Source of the DNA: Rhodoferax sp.
Lineage (GTDB): Bacteria > Pseudomonadota > Gammaproteobacteria > Burkholderiales > Burkholderiaceae_C
Assembly (NCBI GenBank): GCA_031291305.1
Contig: JARLJH010000034.1
Span: 1-64,000, forward strand
DNA: 64,000 nucleotides
Direction: 5' to 3'
Shown here: piece after piece, positions 8,714 to 17,761 of the stretch
Layout of the letters: each line of letters begins with the position of its first letter
How positions within the stretch are numbered: position 1 is the first letter of the stretch
Program-made: the position numbers and the translations under genes
Notes under the pieces: model-generated
The model's input: the letters and a program-made list of their open reading frames with translations, nothing else
Told to the model about the DNA's origin: nothing
The model's database searches: none

Positions 8714-10357
8714 ATGCATCTAAAGTTCAACCAGATTGGCCTGTCATGGGGTGTGACGCTCATCTTGTCGGGCTGCACACTGCTGCCTTCCCAAGGCCCC
8801 CAGTCAGACAAGGTCTATCACCTGACGGTGATGCACACCAATGATCACCACGGCCATTTCTGGCGCAACAATGACGGTGAATATGGCATGTCTGCCCGCA
8901 AAACGGTTGTGGATGACATTCGCCGTGAAGTGGCTGCCCAAGGGGGCTATACCCTGCTGCTTGACGGTGGCGATGTCAACACCGGCGTGCCCGAGTCTGA
9001 CCTGCAGGATGCCGTGCCGGACTTCAAAGGCATGAATCTGTTGGGCTACCAGGCGATGGCGGTGGGCAACCATGAGTTCGACAAGCCCCTGGCGGTGCTC
9101 AACATGCAGCGCCAACTGGCGCAGTTCCCCATGCTCTCGGCCAATATTTACCAGAACGGTCAGCTCATGTTTGAGCCCTACAAGGTCTTCAACCTGGGTG
9201 GTCTGCGCGTCGGCGTACTGGGCCTGACCACAGAAGACACGCGCAAGATGGCGCTGCCCGACAACGTGGCTCACCTTGATTTCCGCAACCCCATTGCCGA
9301 GGCCCGCACTCTCGTGCCTGAATTGCGTGCCAAGGCAGATGTGGTGATTGCTACCACCCACATCGGGTATTACGAAAACGCCCAGCACGGCACCCAGGCA
9401 CCGGGCGACGTGGCATTGGCGCGAGCCGTGCCTGGCATCGACCTGATCGTCGGTGGTCACACCCAGAACCCGGCCTGTATGAAAGCTGAAAACGTGCTGG
9501 ACCGCGCCTATGTACCCGACACTGCCTGCCAGCCGGACCGCCAGAACGGCAGTTGGATTGTGCAAGCGCATGAATGGGGAAAGTACGTTGGTCGAGCAGA
9601 TTTTGAGTACCGTAACGGTCAATTCACACTGGTCAAATACGCGCTGATTCCGATCAACCTGAAAAGGCAAGTCAAGGCAGCTGACGGCGCATCCACGCTG
9701 GTGAATGACTCCAGCGCCATTGCCGAGAACCCGGACATGTTGGCACTGCTGACTCCGTATCAACAATTTGGTCAGGACAAACTCAACATCCAGATCGGTA
9801 TCACCGATGCACGCCTCGAAGGTGATCGCAAAGTGGTGCGCAGTCGACCCACCAATCTCGGCGTATTGATTGGCCGCGCCATGATGGACAAAGCGCAGGC
9901 GGATCTGGCCATCGTCAACGCTGGCGGTGTGCGTGACGCCATCGGACCCGGCAGCATCACCTACAAGGACGTCTTGAAAGTCCAGCCCTTTGGCAACACC
10001 GTGTGTACGGTCGACTTGACAGGCCAGGAGCTTCTCGGCTATCTGAATGCTGCTGCCAGAATGATGCCCGGATCAGGTTCTTTTGCGCAGTTCGCTGGTG
10101 TGGAAATGAACATCAGCTCTGGCACGGTCAGCCAGGTACGCATTGCCGGGCAGGCACTGGAGACAGGCAAAACCTACCGCCTGGCAGTCAACAATTTCCA
10201 GGCGAGCGGAGGCGATGGCTACCCCAAACTGACAGATCATCCGAGTTTTGTCGATACAGGCTTTGTGGATGCGGCCGTTCTGCGTGCGTACATTAGCAAC
10301 AAGAGTCCTTTGAAGGTCGCTGATTTTGCACCGGATAGTGCCGTGGTACGCAGATAA
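8714..10357 (+). CDS. 5'-nucleotidase / 2',3'-cyclic phosphodiesterase family lipoprotein
   Basis: UshA/YfkN-type nucleotide phosphohydrolase, 547 aa, expected to release phosphate and nucleosides in the periplasm. The lipoprotein signal LILSGC (Cys about 22) follows a short hydrophobic helix. The N-terminal metallophosphatase domain shows HTNDHHGHF, LDGGDVNTG and GNHEFD metal ligands, then a VGGHT motif. The C-terminal 5'-nucleotidase domain has NAGGVRDAI, QPFGNTV and ASGGDGYP substrate-binding motifs. I chose ATG 8714 because AAGGAG lies 8 bases upstream and because it puts the lipobox in place; the open frame begins further up at 8630. It appears monocistronic. Confidence 0.93.
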   Translation: MHLKFNQIGLSWGVTLILSGCTLLPSQGPQSDKVYHLTVMHTNDHHGHFWRNNDGEYGMSARKTVVDDIRREVAAQGGYTLLLDGGDVNTGVPESDLQDAVPDFKGMNLLGYQAMAVGNHEFDKPLAVLNMQRQLAQFPMLSANIYQNGQLMFEPYKVFNLGGLRVGVLGLTTEDTRKMALPDNVAHLDFRNPIAEARTLVPELRAKADVVIATTHIGYYENAQHGTQAPGDVALARAVPGIDLIVGGHTQNPACMKAENVLDRAYVPDTACQPDRQNGSWIVQAHEWGKYVGRADFEYRNGQFTLVKYALIPINLKRQVKAADGASTLVNDSSAIAENPDMLALLTPYQQFGQDKLNIQIGITDARLEGDRKVVRSRPTNLGVLIGRAMMDKAQADLAIVNAGGVRDAIGPGSITYKDVLKVQPFGNTVCTVDLTGQELLGYLNAAARMMPGSGSFAQFAGVEMNISSGTVSQVRIAGQALETGKTYRLAVNNFQASGGDGYPKLTDHPSFVDTGFVDAAVLRAYISNKSPLKVADFAPDSAVVRR

Positions 10358-10411
10358 TCCACACACTTCGGACCTTAAAGGTTCGCAGGCAAATCATCCA
10401 GGAGAAAGATC

Positions 10412-10558
10412 ATGGCCAAAGGTCAGCAAAGTAACAAAATGGTTAAAAAGCCCAAGAAGGACACCTCACCGCCAAAACCGGTGTCTGCAGACGCCGTTCG
10501 GCCAACCGTGGTCACAGTCGTTCCAGTACGCGGCAAGCTCAAGAACGCACCGCGTTGA
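10412..10558 (+). CDS. small basic protein, 48 aa
   Basis: Short reading frame starting MAKGQQSNKMVKKPKKD, ending VRGKLKNAPR, with a good ribosome binding site (CAGGAGAAAG) six bases before ATG. The composition is rich in Lys and Pro with a hydrophobic TVVTVVPV stretch in the middle. I do not recognise the family, but the strong Shine-Dalgarno sequence and coding-like codon use support translation. It lies between the nucleotidase and the sensor kinase. Confidence 0.6.
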   Translation: MAKGQQSNKMVKKPKKDTSPPKPVSADAVRPTVVTVVPVRGKLKNAPR

Positions 10559-10573
10559 TCTTGTCATGATGCT

Positions 10574-12781
10574 GTGGATGGCCGGTTTGCATGCTTGGCC
10601 GTCCAACCGTTGCCGCGTATGAGAAAGCCGCTGAGAGCCCGTCCACACAAGATCAGCCTACCTCCAGGCCTGAAAAGTCGGCTCGGTGGACCTGCTCGGC
10701 AGGTCAGACCTGCGGCTGGCAGCGTAACCGCTGCGCGATTGGTAGATGATCTTCGTCATTACCAATCAGAACTGGAGATTCAGAACAAAGCTCTGCGTTT
10801 CAGTCAGAGTGCGGCAGAAGACGCCTACGAGAGGTTTGTCACGCTTTTCTCCAATGTCCCGCTGGCTTTGATGGTGGTGGACGATAGCGGCCAGATTCTT
10901 GAAAACAATGCCCGCGCGCTGGCCCTGTTGCGACCGGTAGAGAGCGACCCGCCACTTACTTATTTTCAGCCGCTAGTGGCCACCAATGATCTGGATGCGC
11001 TTCAGAATGCCTTTGCAACGGCCAGAATCGAAGGTGCGTGTGAACTCAATGAACTGATTTTTGAGGGTGGATCCAACGGAGCAATCGTCGGTGACCTGCA
11101 CATTTCGCGAATTGAAACCAACCAGGAGGAGCGCACGAGTTACATCTGCGCCATCATTGATCAGGGACCATTGTTAGCCCAGCGTAGTGCTCTGCAAGCG
11201 AGCGCTGACACCCTGCAGCAACGCAATGATGAGCTTTTGCAGAGCAAGACACAACTGGCAGCCATCATCAACTCATCACTGGACGCCATCATTTGCGTAA
11301 ACCAAGATCAGCGAATCATCGTCTTCAACCCGACAGCAGCTACGCTTTTCCGGTGCCCAGCGGACCATGCCATTGGCAAGCAACTTGTTGAATTTGTGCC
11401 TGATGCAGTGCGTGCACTGTCCTACAGCGACATCACCAGCCATGCCCAGTTAGGAGAAATGTCAGGCATCACGTCCGAAGGAGAAACGGTGCCTCTGGAC
11501 ATCAGTCTGTCGTTCGAGCGCCATCCGGAAGGCGACACCGTTACCCTGTTTGCACATGACCTGACGGCTCAGAAAAAGATGGAAGCCCATCGTGCCACGC
11601 TGGAGTCTCAGTTGCGTGAATCGCAAAAAATGCAGGCCATCGGCACCATGGCGGGCGGCATCGCCCACGACTTCAACAACATCATCAGTGCCATTCTTGG
11701 CAATGTGGAACTGGCCAGAGAAGATGCTCATATCGATTCTGCCGTAGGCGCCAGTCTGGCCGAGATCGACAAGGCGGGGCGGCGTGCGCGCGATCTGGTC
11801 CGCCAGATTTTGACCTTCAGCCGCAACGAGCCACCGCACAGGGTGCCCTTGCAACTTGCTGATGTGGTGATGGAAACAACTCGACTACTCAAGGTCACGC
11901 TACCGCCTCATGTCGACCTGCTCATAGACATCGACCCACAAACACCGCCTGTGATGGCGGATGCTACGCAGATTGAGCAGGTCTTGCTTAACTTGTGTAC
12001 CAATGCCATCTACGCCATTGGCAAACACAAAGGCACGATCCGGGTCGAGTTGAGCTGCAAGCTGCCCAATCGAGATAACTCGGCAGAGCGTCGGGGTGGA
12101 TTGCGCGCGCAACACATCAAACTCACCGTCAGTGACACTGGTTCTGGCATGTCAGAAGCCGTGTTGCAACGGGTATTTGAACCCTTCTTTACCACCAAAC
12201 CAGTGGGGCAAGGTACCGGCTTGGGGCTGTCCGTGGTGCATGGCATCATGCATGCACACCAGGGAAGCATCCACGTGCAGAGTGAACCTGACATCGGCAG
12301 TGCATTCACCCTATATTTTCCGCTCTCCGGTAATGTCATACAAGCTCATCCAGTGGCAGTGGACAAACCAACGACATCACCCAATGCGCCTACCGGGTCA
12401 GGGCAAAAAGTAATGTATGTGGACGACGACGAAGCTCTGGTTTTTTTGGTCAAACGTCTGCTCACGCGCCGAGGTTATGCGGTCAGTACGTTCACAAACC
12501 CAAAACTAGCACTGGAAGCGCTTCGCGCCGACCACACGCTAGCGGACCTGTTGGTCACCGACTACAACATGCCGGGCTACAGCGGTGTTGACCTGATTCG
12601 CGACGTCACGCAATTGCTGCCTGATTTGCCCATGGCCTTGGCTTCAGGTTATGTCACCCCCGAGATTGAGCGGGACGCGCTGGCAGTCGGAGCCAAGGCC
12701 CTGATCCACAAGCCCAACGACATAGATGAACTGTGCGACACGGTTCAAAAGCTTCTTGAAAATAGCCATCTTGACCACTGA
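10574..12781 (+). CDS. hybrid sensor histidine kinase with PAS domains and receiver
   Basis: Soluble two-component hybrid kinase, 735 aa, with no membrane segment visible. Layout: N-terminal basic region and helix (1-85); PAS-like domain (about 86-200); coiled coil (205-228); second PAS domain (about 229-335); HisKA with phospho-acceptor H365 in GGIAHDFNN; HATPase with N box N477, DTGSG at 521-525 and GTGLGL at 547-552; then a receiver domain (about 612-735) with acidic DDD at 617-619, phospho-acceptor D663 and K713. The GGIAHDFNN H-box is typical of hybrid kinases of this class. No DNA-binding partner lies beside it, so output is unknown. The start is uncertain (ATG 10574 or 10619); neither has a clear ribosome binding site. 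Confidence 0.9.
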   Translation: MDGRFACLAVQPLPRMRKPLRARPHKISLPPGLKSRLGGPARQVRPAAGSVTAARLVDDLRHYQSELEIQNKALRFSQSAAEDAYERFVTLFSNVPLALMVVDDSGQILENNARALALLRPVESDPPLTYFQPLVATNDLDALQNAFATARIEGACELNELIFEGGSNGAIVGDLHISRIETNQEERTSYICAIIDQGPLLAQRSALQASADTLQQRNDELLQSKTQLAAIINSSLDAIICVNQDQRIIVFNPTAATLFRCPADHAIGKQLVEFVPDAVRALSYSDITSHAQLGEMSGITSEGETVPLDISLSFERHPEGDTVTLFAHDLTAQKKMEAHRATLESQLRESQKMQAIGTMAGGIAHDFNNIISAILGNVELAREDAHIDSAVGASLAEIDKAGRRARDLVRQILTFSRNEPPHRVPLQLADVVMETTRLLKVTLPPHVDLLIDIDPQTPPVMADATQIEQVLLNLCTNAIYAIGKHKGTIRVELSCKLPNRDNSAERRGGLRAQHIKLTVSDTGSGMSEAVLQRVFEPFFTTKPVGQGTGLGLSVVHGIMHAHQGSIHVQSEPDIGSAFTLYFPLSGNVIQAHPVAVDKPTTSPNAPTGSGQKVMYVDDDEALVFLVKRLLTRRGYAVSTFTNPKLALEALRADHTLADLLVTDYNMPGYSGVDLIRDVTQLLPDLPMALASGYVTPEIERDALAVGAKALIHKPNDIDELCDTVQKLLENSHLDH

Positions 12782-13436
12782 TCAGATTGGTATTTCACTC
12801 GTTTATGAGGACGACACACTGCTGGTATTGGACAAGCCGTCAGGGTTGCTGAGTGTGCCGGGCCGCGGTCAGGACAAGCAGGATTGTCTGTCTTCGCGGG
12901 TTCAAAGACACTATCCTGATGCTAGCATCGTTCATAGGCTGGATATGGGTACATCGGGTCTGATGGTGATGGCACGTAGCGCCACAGCGCAACGCATGCT
13001 CAATGATGCGTTCGCCCATCGAATGGTGAGAAAACGCTATGAAGCTGTGGTTGAAGGTGTGGTAGTACCACCGGTCTCTGCCATTGACAACCTCTGGCAG
13101 GAGATCAATCTGCCCATAGCGCTGGACTGGCCCAATCGCCCTCTGAGGGTGATCGATTCTCTGCTTGGTAAACCCAGCCAGACCCGCTGGCAAGTCATGT
13201 CGGTGAACCTAACTTCGGGCACTAGCCGTTTGAAACTAGAACCACTGACCGGGCGTTCGCACCAATTGCGAGTACACCTGATGGCCATTCACCACCCGAT
13301 ACTAGGCGACCACCTTTACGCGCCTGCTAACGTGGCGGCCAAGTCTGATCGCCTGCTGTTGCATGCGACCACGCTTGAACTGACTCACCCTATCAGCCAG
13401 CAGTGCATGCGTTTCACCAGCGCTGCTCCGTTTTAG
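12726..13436 (+). CDS. RluA family RNA pseudouridine synthase
   Basis: Pseudouridine synthase that isomerises uridines in rRNA and/or tRNA. It carries the RluA pattern: VLDKPSGLLSVPGRG, then the catalytic aspartate motif HRLDMGTSGLMVMA, and near the end LEPLTGRSHQLRVHL. The length (about 220-236 aa) and the absence of an S4 domain fit the RluA/YqcB-like short branch; the exact target cannot be read from sequence. The annotated ATG overlaps the kinase gene by 56 bp. An in-frame TTG at 12771, just before the kinase stop, would also give a normal family N-terminus (TDQIGISLVYEDD). It ends one base before the convergent HPF-like gene. Confidence 0.9.
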   Translation: MNCATRFKSFLKIAILTTDQIGISLVYEDDTLLVLDKPSGLLSVPGRGQDKQDCLSSRVQRHYPDASIVHRLDMGTSGLMVMARSATAQRMLNDAFAHRMVRKRYEAVVEGVVVPPVSAIDNLWQEINLPIALDWPNRPLRVIDSLLGKPSQTRWQVMSVNLTSGTSRLKLEPLTGRSHQLRVHLMAIHHPILGDHLYAPANVAAKSDRLLLHATTLELTHPISQQCMRFTSAAPF

Positions 13437-13437
13437 C

Positions 13438-13755
13438 TCAAACCCGAGCTGTTTTGCCAAGTGTGCTGTCAATCAAGCGGTCCATCTTTTCGATGGCCCC
13501 TTCAATCGCTTGGTTCAAATTTGCACCTTGGTGTTTCAACACCAGCGGCTGATGGCCTTCCAAGCGAGCTTCAAGCGTGCATTGGATGCTGTCCGGCTTG
13601 TTCTTCTTGCCTCCATTTTCGTCGCTCAGATAGGCTTCCACCCGGGTAATCTGTCCGCTAAAGCGTGCGAGTGAATCTTTAATGGTACTGGTGGCCCATT
13701 GCGCCATCGCTTCTGTACCTTCAATGTGGTTATCTGTATGAAACTGGACTTGCAC
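13438..13755 (-). CDS. HPF/RaiA family ribosome-associated protein (short form)
   Basis: Small protein of the sigma-54 modulation / ribosome hibernation family, 105 aa, which would bind the 30S decoding region under stress. The sequence VQVQFHTDNHIEG at the start, the VEAYLSDENGGK motif and the C-terminal HQGANLNQAIEGAIEKMDRL helix match the fold. It lacks the C-terminal dimerisation domain of long HPF. I chose GTG 13755 because AAGGAG lies 6-7 bases upstream and the beta-strand start follows directly; the frame extends upstream to 13845 but that part looks non-coding. It is convergent with the pseudouridine synthase gene. Confidence 0.82.
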   Translation of the reverse strand: MQVQFHTDNHIEGTEAMAQWATSTIKDSLARFSGQITRVEAYLSDENGGKKNKPDSIQCTLEARLEGHQPLVLKHQGANLNQAIEGAIEKMDRLIDSTLGKTARV

Positions 13756-14288
13756 TTTGTTCTCCTTATGAAAATAACCACTTTGGTTAGTGCGAATGAT
13801 AGTGGCTTGGGAGGGTCGCCAGTTGACACCCGTCAACAAACACATCGTGACGATTCATCTTTTCATACGCGCGGGTGTCTCTATCAGTTCCATAGCATGA
13901 GTCTGCACTATGGGCCGCTCACCGATCCAAGGGGATAGACCACGTTCAAGCGTCTTTTCGGTATTTCCAGAACGATCGCTTTGACCCAGCTGGGCTTACC
14001 TCAAGGTACAAACCACCGGCATCAGTGAAGCGGGCGCGGGCCTGGTCAGGTGGGCAAGTGGCGTTTCTACATTGGGCATTGGTCAACATTCTGACGGCTC
14101 CTACCGGGGAACAATGCTCACCTTTTAAGCAACTTACCCCGGTTGTTCCCCGGTATGCTCCCCGGTTTCGTGCTGGCCGTCAACGAACGACTATGGACGT
14201 TCACGGACTTGAAACGCCTGTAAACCCATGATTTGACAAAGAAAAAGGTCGTTTGCTGGACTTCAGCGAACAACCTTGGACTTATGTA
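13756..14288. other. intergenic stretch between the HPF-like gene and ssrA
   Basis: About 530 bases without a supported gene. The left part must hold the promoter of the minus-strand HPF-like gene. The right part lies downstream of ssrA and contains a repeated CCCCGG(T) motif (near 14104, 14138 and 14150) with no obvious terminator. Open frames here (13699-13938, 14025-14231) have no ribosome binding site or family resemblance. Confidence 0.4.
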
Positions 14289-14665
14289 TGGTGGAGCTGG
14301 GGGGATTTGAACCCCCGTCCGCAAACCTTCTTCGAACAGTTCTACATGTGTAGCCGTCTGATTTGGATCTCGCTTTTTGCATCGCGCAGTGGCACGCTAT
14401 GCAAATCGCCAGTAACCTATTTTCTTGACCAACCCTAAGTCACCCAAGGCTGGCCCAGCCGAATGAAATTACCCCACAGCCTGGACAGCTTGCGCCGCCC
14501 TTGCCCAGCCTATCGGCTTGCTGTTGTGAGGCTCACTAGCAATTAAGCAGCGAGTGCGAAACGTTCGTCGTTTGCAGTTAGTTTTTTTGAATCAGTTTTA
14601 CGAGCACATTCAGCTCGACATGCCCTGCTGCGCGTCCGAATCCACGTCGAAACCAGTGCAGCCCC
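14289..14665 (-). ncRNA. ssrA: tmRNA (transfer-messenger RNA)
   Basis: Trans-translation RNA that rescues stalled ribosomes, 377 nt on the minus strand. The 5' end GGGGCTG and the 3' end CAGCTCCACCA (CCA at 14289-14291) form the alanine-tRNA-like acceptor, with GGGATTTGAACCCCC giving the T arm. The tag reading frame at 14543-14575 encodes ANDERFALAA followed by TAA, which is the known betaproteobacterial degradation tag. The gene lies immediately downstream of gph on the same strand, with its promoter apparently inside the gph 3' end. Confidence 0.97.
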
Positions 14666-14674
14666 AGGTCTTCT

Positions 14675-14701
14675 ATTTTAGTCCGCTGCAATCAATTGCA
14701 A
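14675..14701 (-). promoter_or_regulatory. putative ssrA promoter overlapping the gph stop codon
   Basis: On the minus strand TTGCAA (14696-14701) and TAAAAT (14675-14680) are separated by 15 bp, and TAAAAT lies nine bases before the tmRNA 5' end. The TAA of the -10 box is the gph stop codon. The spacing is shorter than ideal, so the -35 assignment is tentative. Confidence 0.45.
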
Positions 14702-15361
14702 GAGCTCATGGGCCGAATTAATCGTGGCGTGGGCGCCCCATTGGCTGATATCGGACTTTTGACCCAAATAACCATAGGTTGCGGCCACCGTCCTCATACC
14801 TGCTGCCAGCCCGGCCACGATGTCACGTTCATCATCGCCTACGTACACACAGCGCTCGGGCGCAACGTTCAAACGCCGCGCCGCCTCCAGCAAGGGCAAG
14901 GGGTGCGGTTTGGCATGCGCCGTGGTGTCGCCACTGACGATGGCGCCAGCGCTTGCAAACAAGGGCATGGCCTGGGTCAACGGCAGGGTGAAGCGCTCAG
15001 CCTTGTTGGTGACCACGCCCCAAGGGGTGCCCTGCTGCACCAGCTTGCCGAGCATGTCCGCAACGCCAGGGAAGATCAGGGTATCTTGTGTCAGACGCTG
15101 TTCATAGTTGACAAAAAATTCCTCACGCAAGGTGTTGTAGTCAGGATGGTCTGACGTCATGCCAAACGCGACACCCAGCATGCCACGGGCACCCGCACCC
15201 GCCATGGATCGATAGGCGGACATGGCAATTGGCGGCAAGCCGCGTGATGTGCGCATCAAGTCGGCCGCAGCACCAAGGTCCGGAGCGCTGTCGATCAAGG
15301 TGCCATCCAGGTCAAACAAGACCGCGTGAACATCCGTGAAACCGGGGAGGTTCGTTGTCAC
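14678..15361 (-). CDS. gph: phosphoglycolate phosphatase (HAD family)
   Basis: HAD-superfamily phosphatase that removes 2-phosphoglycolate, 227 aa. Motif I FDLDGTLIDSAPDLG (nucleophile and acid/base Asp near residues 16-18), motif II TNK in GVVTNKAERF, motif III Lys in HAKPHPLPL and motif IV GDDERDI are all present, with the small helical cap after motif I. It follows ubiG by 10 bp on the minus strand; the ubiG-gph pair is common in Burkholderiales and supports the specific name over a generic HAD hydrolase. The stop codon lies inside the presumed ssrA -10 element. Confidence 0.92.
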   Translation of the reverse strand: MTTNLPGFTDVHAVLFDLDGTLIDSAPDLGAAADLMRTSRGLPPIAMSAYRSMAGAGARGMLGVAFGMTSDHPDYNTLREEFFVNYEQRLTQDTLIFPGVADMLGKLVQQGTPWGVVTNKAERFTLPLTQAMPLFASAGAIVSGDTTAHAKPHPLPLLEAARRLNVAPERCVYVGDDERDIVAGLAAGMRTVAATYGYLGQKSDISQWGAHATINSAHELLQLIAAD

Positions 15362-15371
15362 TTGCCAAATC

Positions 15372-16082
15372 TCACAACGGCTTTTGAGCAGCCAGCATGT
15401 AATTCACACTGGTGTCGGCGTTGAGCCAGAAGCGTTGGGTGATCGGGTTGTAAGACAGACCCTTGCTGTGGGACACGTTAAGCCCTGATTGGCGGCAAAA
15501 GGCAGCGAGCTCACTGGGGCGCAACAGCTTGGCGTATTCGTGCGTGCCGCGCGGCACCATGTTGAGCACATATTCCGCCCCCACAATGGCCATAACGAAT
15601 GACTTGGGATTGCGGTTGATGGTGGAGAAGAAAACCCAACCACCCGGTTTGACCAGCGTAGCGCAGGCCTGCACCACTGAGGCTGGATCTGGCACATGTT
15701 CCAGCATTTCCATGCAGGTGACCACATCGAACTTGGCAGGCTGCTCGGCCGCCATCACCTCGGCACTGATCTCCCGGTATTGCACGTTCGGGGTTTGCGC
15801 ATCCAGAGCGTGCAATTGCGCCACACGAAGCACTTTGGTAGACAGGTCGATGCCAGTGGCAACGGCACCCATGCGCGCGATTGAATCCGTCAAGATACCG
15901 CCGCCGCATCCAACATCAAGCACATTCAAACCGCTCAGGGGACACAGGCCATTGATCCAGCCCAAACGCAATGGGTTAATTTTGTGTAGGGCATGCATTT
16001 CCCCTTCAGCATCCCACCATTGATTGGCAAGGTCAGAAAATTTAGCCAGTTCGGTTGCGTCCGCATTGATCGTTGTATTCAT
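15372..16082 (-). CDS. ubiG: ubiquinone biosynthesis O-methyltransferase
   Basis: SAM-dependent methyltransferase for both O-methylation steps of ubiquinone synthesis, 236 aa. The N-terminus FSDLANQWWDAEGEMHALHK is the UbiG signature, followed by NPLRLGWI, SAM motif I LDVGCGGGILTD, MEMLEHVPDP (motif II) and FSTINRNPKSF. The open frame extends to 16181, but I chose ATG 16082 because it gives the normal UbiG start (MNTTINADATELAKFSDL) and the upstream part contains the HiPIP terminator. It is followed by gph 10 bp downstream. Confidence 0.95.
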   Translation of the reverse strand: MNTTINADATELAKFSDLANQWWDAEGEMHALHKINPLRLGWINGLCPLSGLNVLDVGCGGGILTDSIARMGAVATGIDLSTKVLRVAQLHALDAQTPNVQYREISAEVMAAEQPAKFDVVTCMEMLEHVPDPASVVQACATLVKPGGWVFFSTINRNPKSFVMAIVGAEYVLNMVPRGTHEYAKLLRPSELAAFCRQSGLNVSHSKGLSYNPITQRFWLNADTSVNYMLAAQKPL

Positions 16083-16143
16083 GAGTGAATTATCGGAAAT
16101 TTGTGGCCCCAAAAGCCTAGACGACTGGGTGTATCCACAAAAA

Positions 16144-16169
16144 CAAAACCCACCAAAAGGTGGGTTTTG
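16144..16169 (-). terminator. hairpin terminator between the HiPIP gene and ubiG
   Basis: Perfect 11-bp stem CAAAACCCACC/GGTGGGTTTTG with loop AAAA, followed on the minus strand by a T-rich run (TTTTG). It lies about 50 bases past the HiPIP stop and upstream of ubiG. Confidence 0.7.
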
Positions 16170-16220
16170 TGATTGATGCACCCCAAATCTGAGTGCACCC
16201 CGGGGAGACCGGATCGGTTT

Positions 16221-16526
16221 TTAAGCCTTCTTGGCGTAAGCGCTGCACCAGCCAGTGGAATGCACTTCCTTGCCGGGATACAGAGGGCAACCACCCGACG
16301 CGGCTCCTGCCTTACCTTGATACAGAGCACAGTTGCTGCACATTTGTTCTTTGGTGTGCTTGGGGTATTTGGCTTGATCAGCCTTGGCGGATTCAGACAC
16401 ATAGCCCAAGCTCTTGGCGTTTGCATCTGTTTCAGCAACCATAGGAGCTGCGGCCATTGCCATGCCAGAAGCCAGAGCGGAAGTGCCGATCACCGATTGC
16501 AGAATAAATACGCGACGATTTGTCAT
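16221..16526 (-). CDS. high-potential iron-sulfur protein (HiPIP)
   Basis: Small periplasmic electron carrier with one [4Fe-4S] cluster, 101 aa. An N-terminal NRRVFILQ twin-arginine type motif with an Ala-rich hydrophobic stretch (residues 3-27) would direct Tat export of the folded protein. Cluster ligands C63, C66, C80 and C94 have the HiPIP spacing (CxxC, 13 residues, C, 13 residues, C). ATG 16526 places the RR motif at residues 4-5; the frame extends upstream without sense. HiPIPs of this kind donate electrons to reaction centres or terminal oxidases; no such partner lies nearby. Confidence 0.92.
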   Translation of the reverse strand: MTNRRVFILQSVIGTSALASGMAMAAAPMVAETDANAKSLGYVSESAKADQAKYPKHTKEQMCSNCALYQGKAGAASGGCPLYPGKEVHSTGWCSAYAKKA

Positions 16527-16739
16527 AGGTTTGTTTCCTGAGTAGTTAAGAGAACTGCCGCTGTCACACCTTGATTGCAGCTGCGACGCGCATTGTGAAC
16601 CATGACAGCTCAAATTTCTTTGTTAGTTGTCAAATAACCTATTAAATAAGTCGACTCTTAACAAAAAATACTGTCCTGGTAAAAATTGTCTTTCACGTGT
16701 GAGTGACAACCCACAAGTTCAAAAAACCATCTATCAGTT

Positions 16740-17759
16740 TCAGGCCATCAGTTGCCGTTCAAACTCGGTCTTCAACTGGTTGACTGCGCTTTGACTAAGC
16801 CGATTGCCCACCTGTGAGACAACGCGACCAGCGCATTGATTGGCAAGTAACGCCGCTTGAGCGTGACTGTGACCATGCGTGACAGCGTACAAAAAGGCGC
16901 CGGCAAACATATCGCCAGCACCATTAGTATCAACGGCGTTGACTGGCACAGCGGGCACCTCGGTGCGTTGAGTGCCCTCGATCACCACACAGCCTTTCGC
17001 GCTACGCGTTAGGCACACCACACGCGCCTGATGACTGAGTTGTTGGCAGATTTGCGTCAAGTCCTGACTGCCACACCAAACCTGGGCTTCTTCCTCGTTG
17101 CAAAACAGGTAGTCAAGCGTTCCGGTTTCGGGGGTGCCCACCATGGCATCAAGGCCAGCGCGGCAGAAGTTGATCATGGTCATGTCGCTGAGCGTTGTGG
17201 CCAACGCGACCCCCGCCTCACGCGCGATAACCCGCCCCTTGATAGCGGCATCCAGCCCGGTGGGCGACGCTGCCAAATAACCTTCCATGTAATAGACCTT
17301 GGACTTGGCGATGTCCAGCGGCTGCAGCGCTGTCGCGTCTATCTCAGCCGTGGCACCCAGAAAGGTGCTCATGCTGCGCTCGGCATCAGGCGTCACCATC
17401 ACCATGCAGCTGCCCGTCTGCCCTTCTGGCGCACGGGTGTGGGTCAGATTGGTGGCCACGCCATGACTGAGCAGGTCCTGGGTGTAAAACTCACCGAGTT
17501 CATCGTCTGCCACGCGGCAAGAGTAAAACGCCTTGCCACCCAACTGGGCAACGGCCACCACCGTGTTGCCGGCGGAACCGCCGCCGGTACGACGCGTTGG
17601 CAGTCCATAGACGTGACTGAGCAACTCGGTGCGCCGAGCTGCGTCAATCAAGGTCATGTGCCGTTTTTCAACGCCCGCTGCCATTAACTGCGCGTCACTA
17701 ACCGCGTACTCAGAGTCAACCAGCGCGTTACCGATGGCGTAGACGTCGTGGTGGCTCAT
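16740..17759 (-). CDS. PfkB family carbohydrate/nucleoside kinase (adenosine kinase-like)
   Basis: Ribokinase-fold sugar or nucleoside kinase, 339 aa. The N-terminal substrate site shows YAIGNALVDSEY, then RRTGGGSAGNTVVAVAQLGG (PfkB signature 1). The C-terminal signature 2 is VDTNGAGDMFAGAF at about 281-294, with the catalytic Asp in GAGD. The NALVD start resembles the adenosine kinase-like subgroup, but the true substrate is not decided by sequence. It begins 2 bp after the fpr stop on the minus strand, so the two may be co-transcribed. Confidence 0.87.
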   Translation of the reverse strand: MSHHDVYAIGNALVDSEYAVSDAQLMAAGVEKRHMTLIDAARRTELLSHVYGLPTRRTGGGSAGNTVVAVAQLGGKAFYSCRVADDELGEFYTQDLLSHGVATNLTHTRAPEGQTGSCMVMVTPDAERSMSTFLGATAEIDATALQPLDIAKSKVYYMEGYLAASPTGLDAAIKGRVIAREAGVALATTLSDMTMINFCRAGLDAMVGTPETGTLDYLFCNEEEAQVWCGSQDLTQICQQLSHQARVVCLTRSAKGCVVIEGTQRTEVPAVPVNAVDTNGAGDMFAGAFLYAVTHGHSHAQAALLANQCAGRVVSQVGNRLSQSAVNQLKTEFERQLMA

Positions 17760-17761
17760 GC

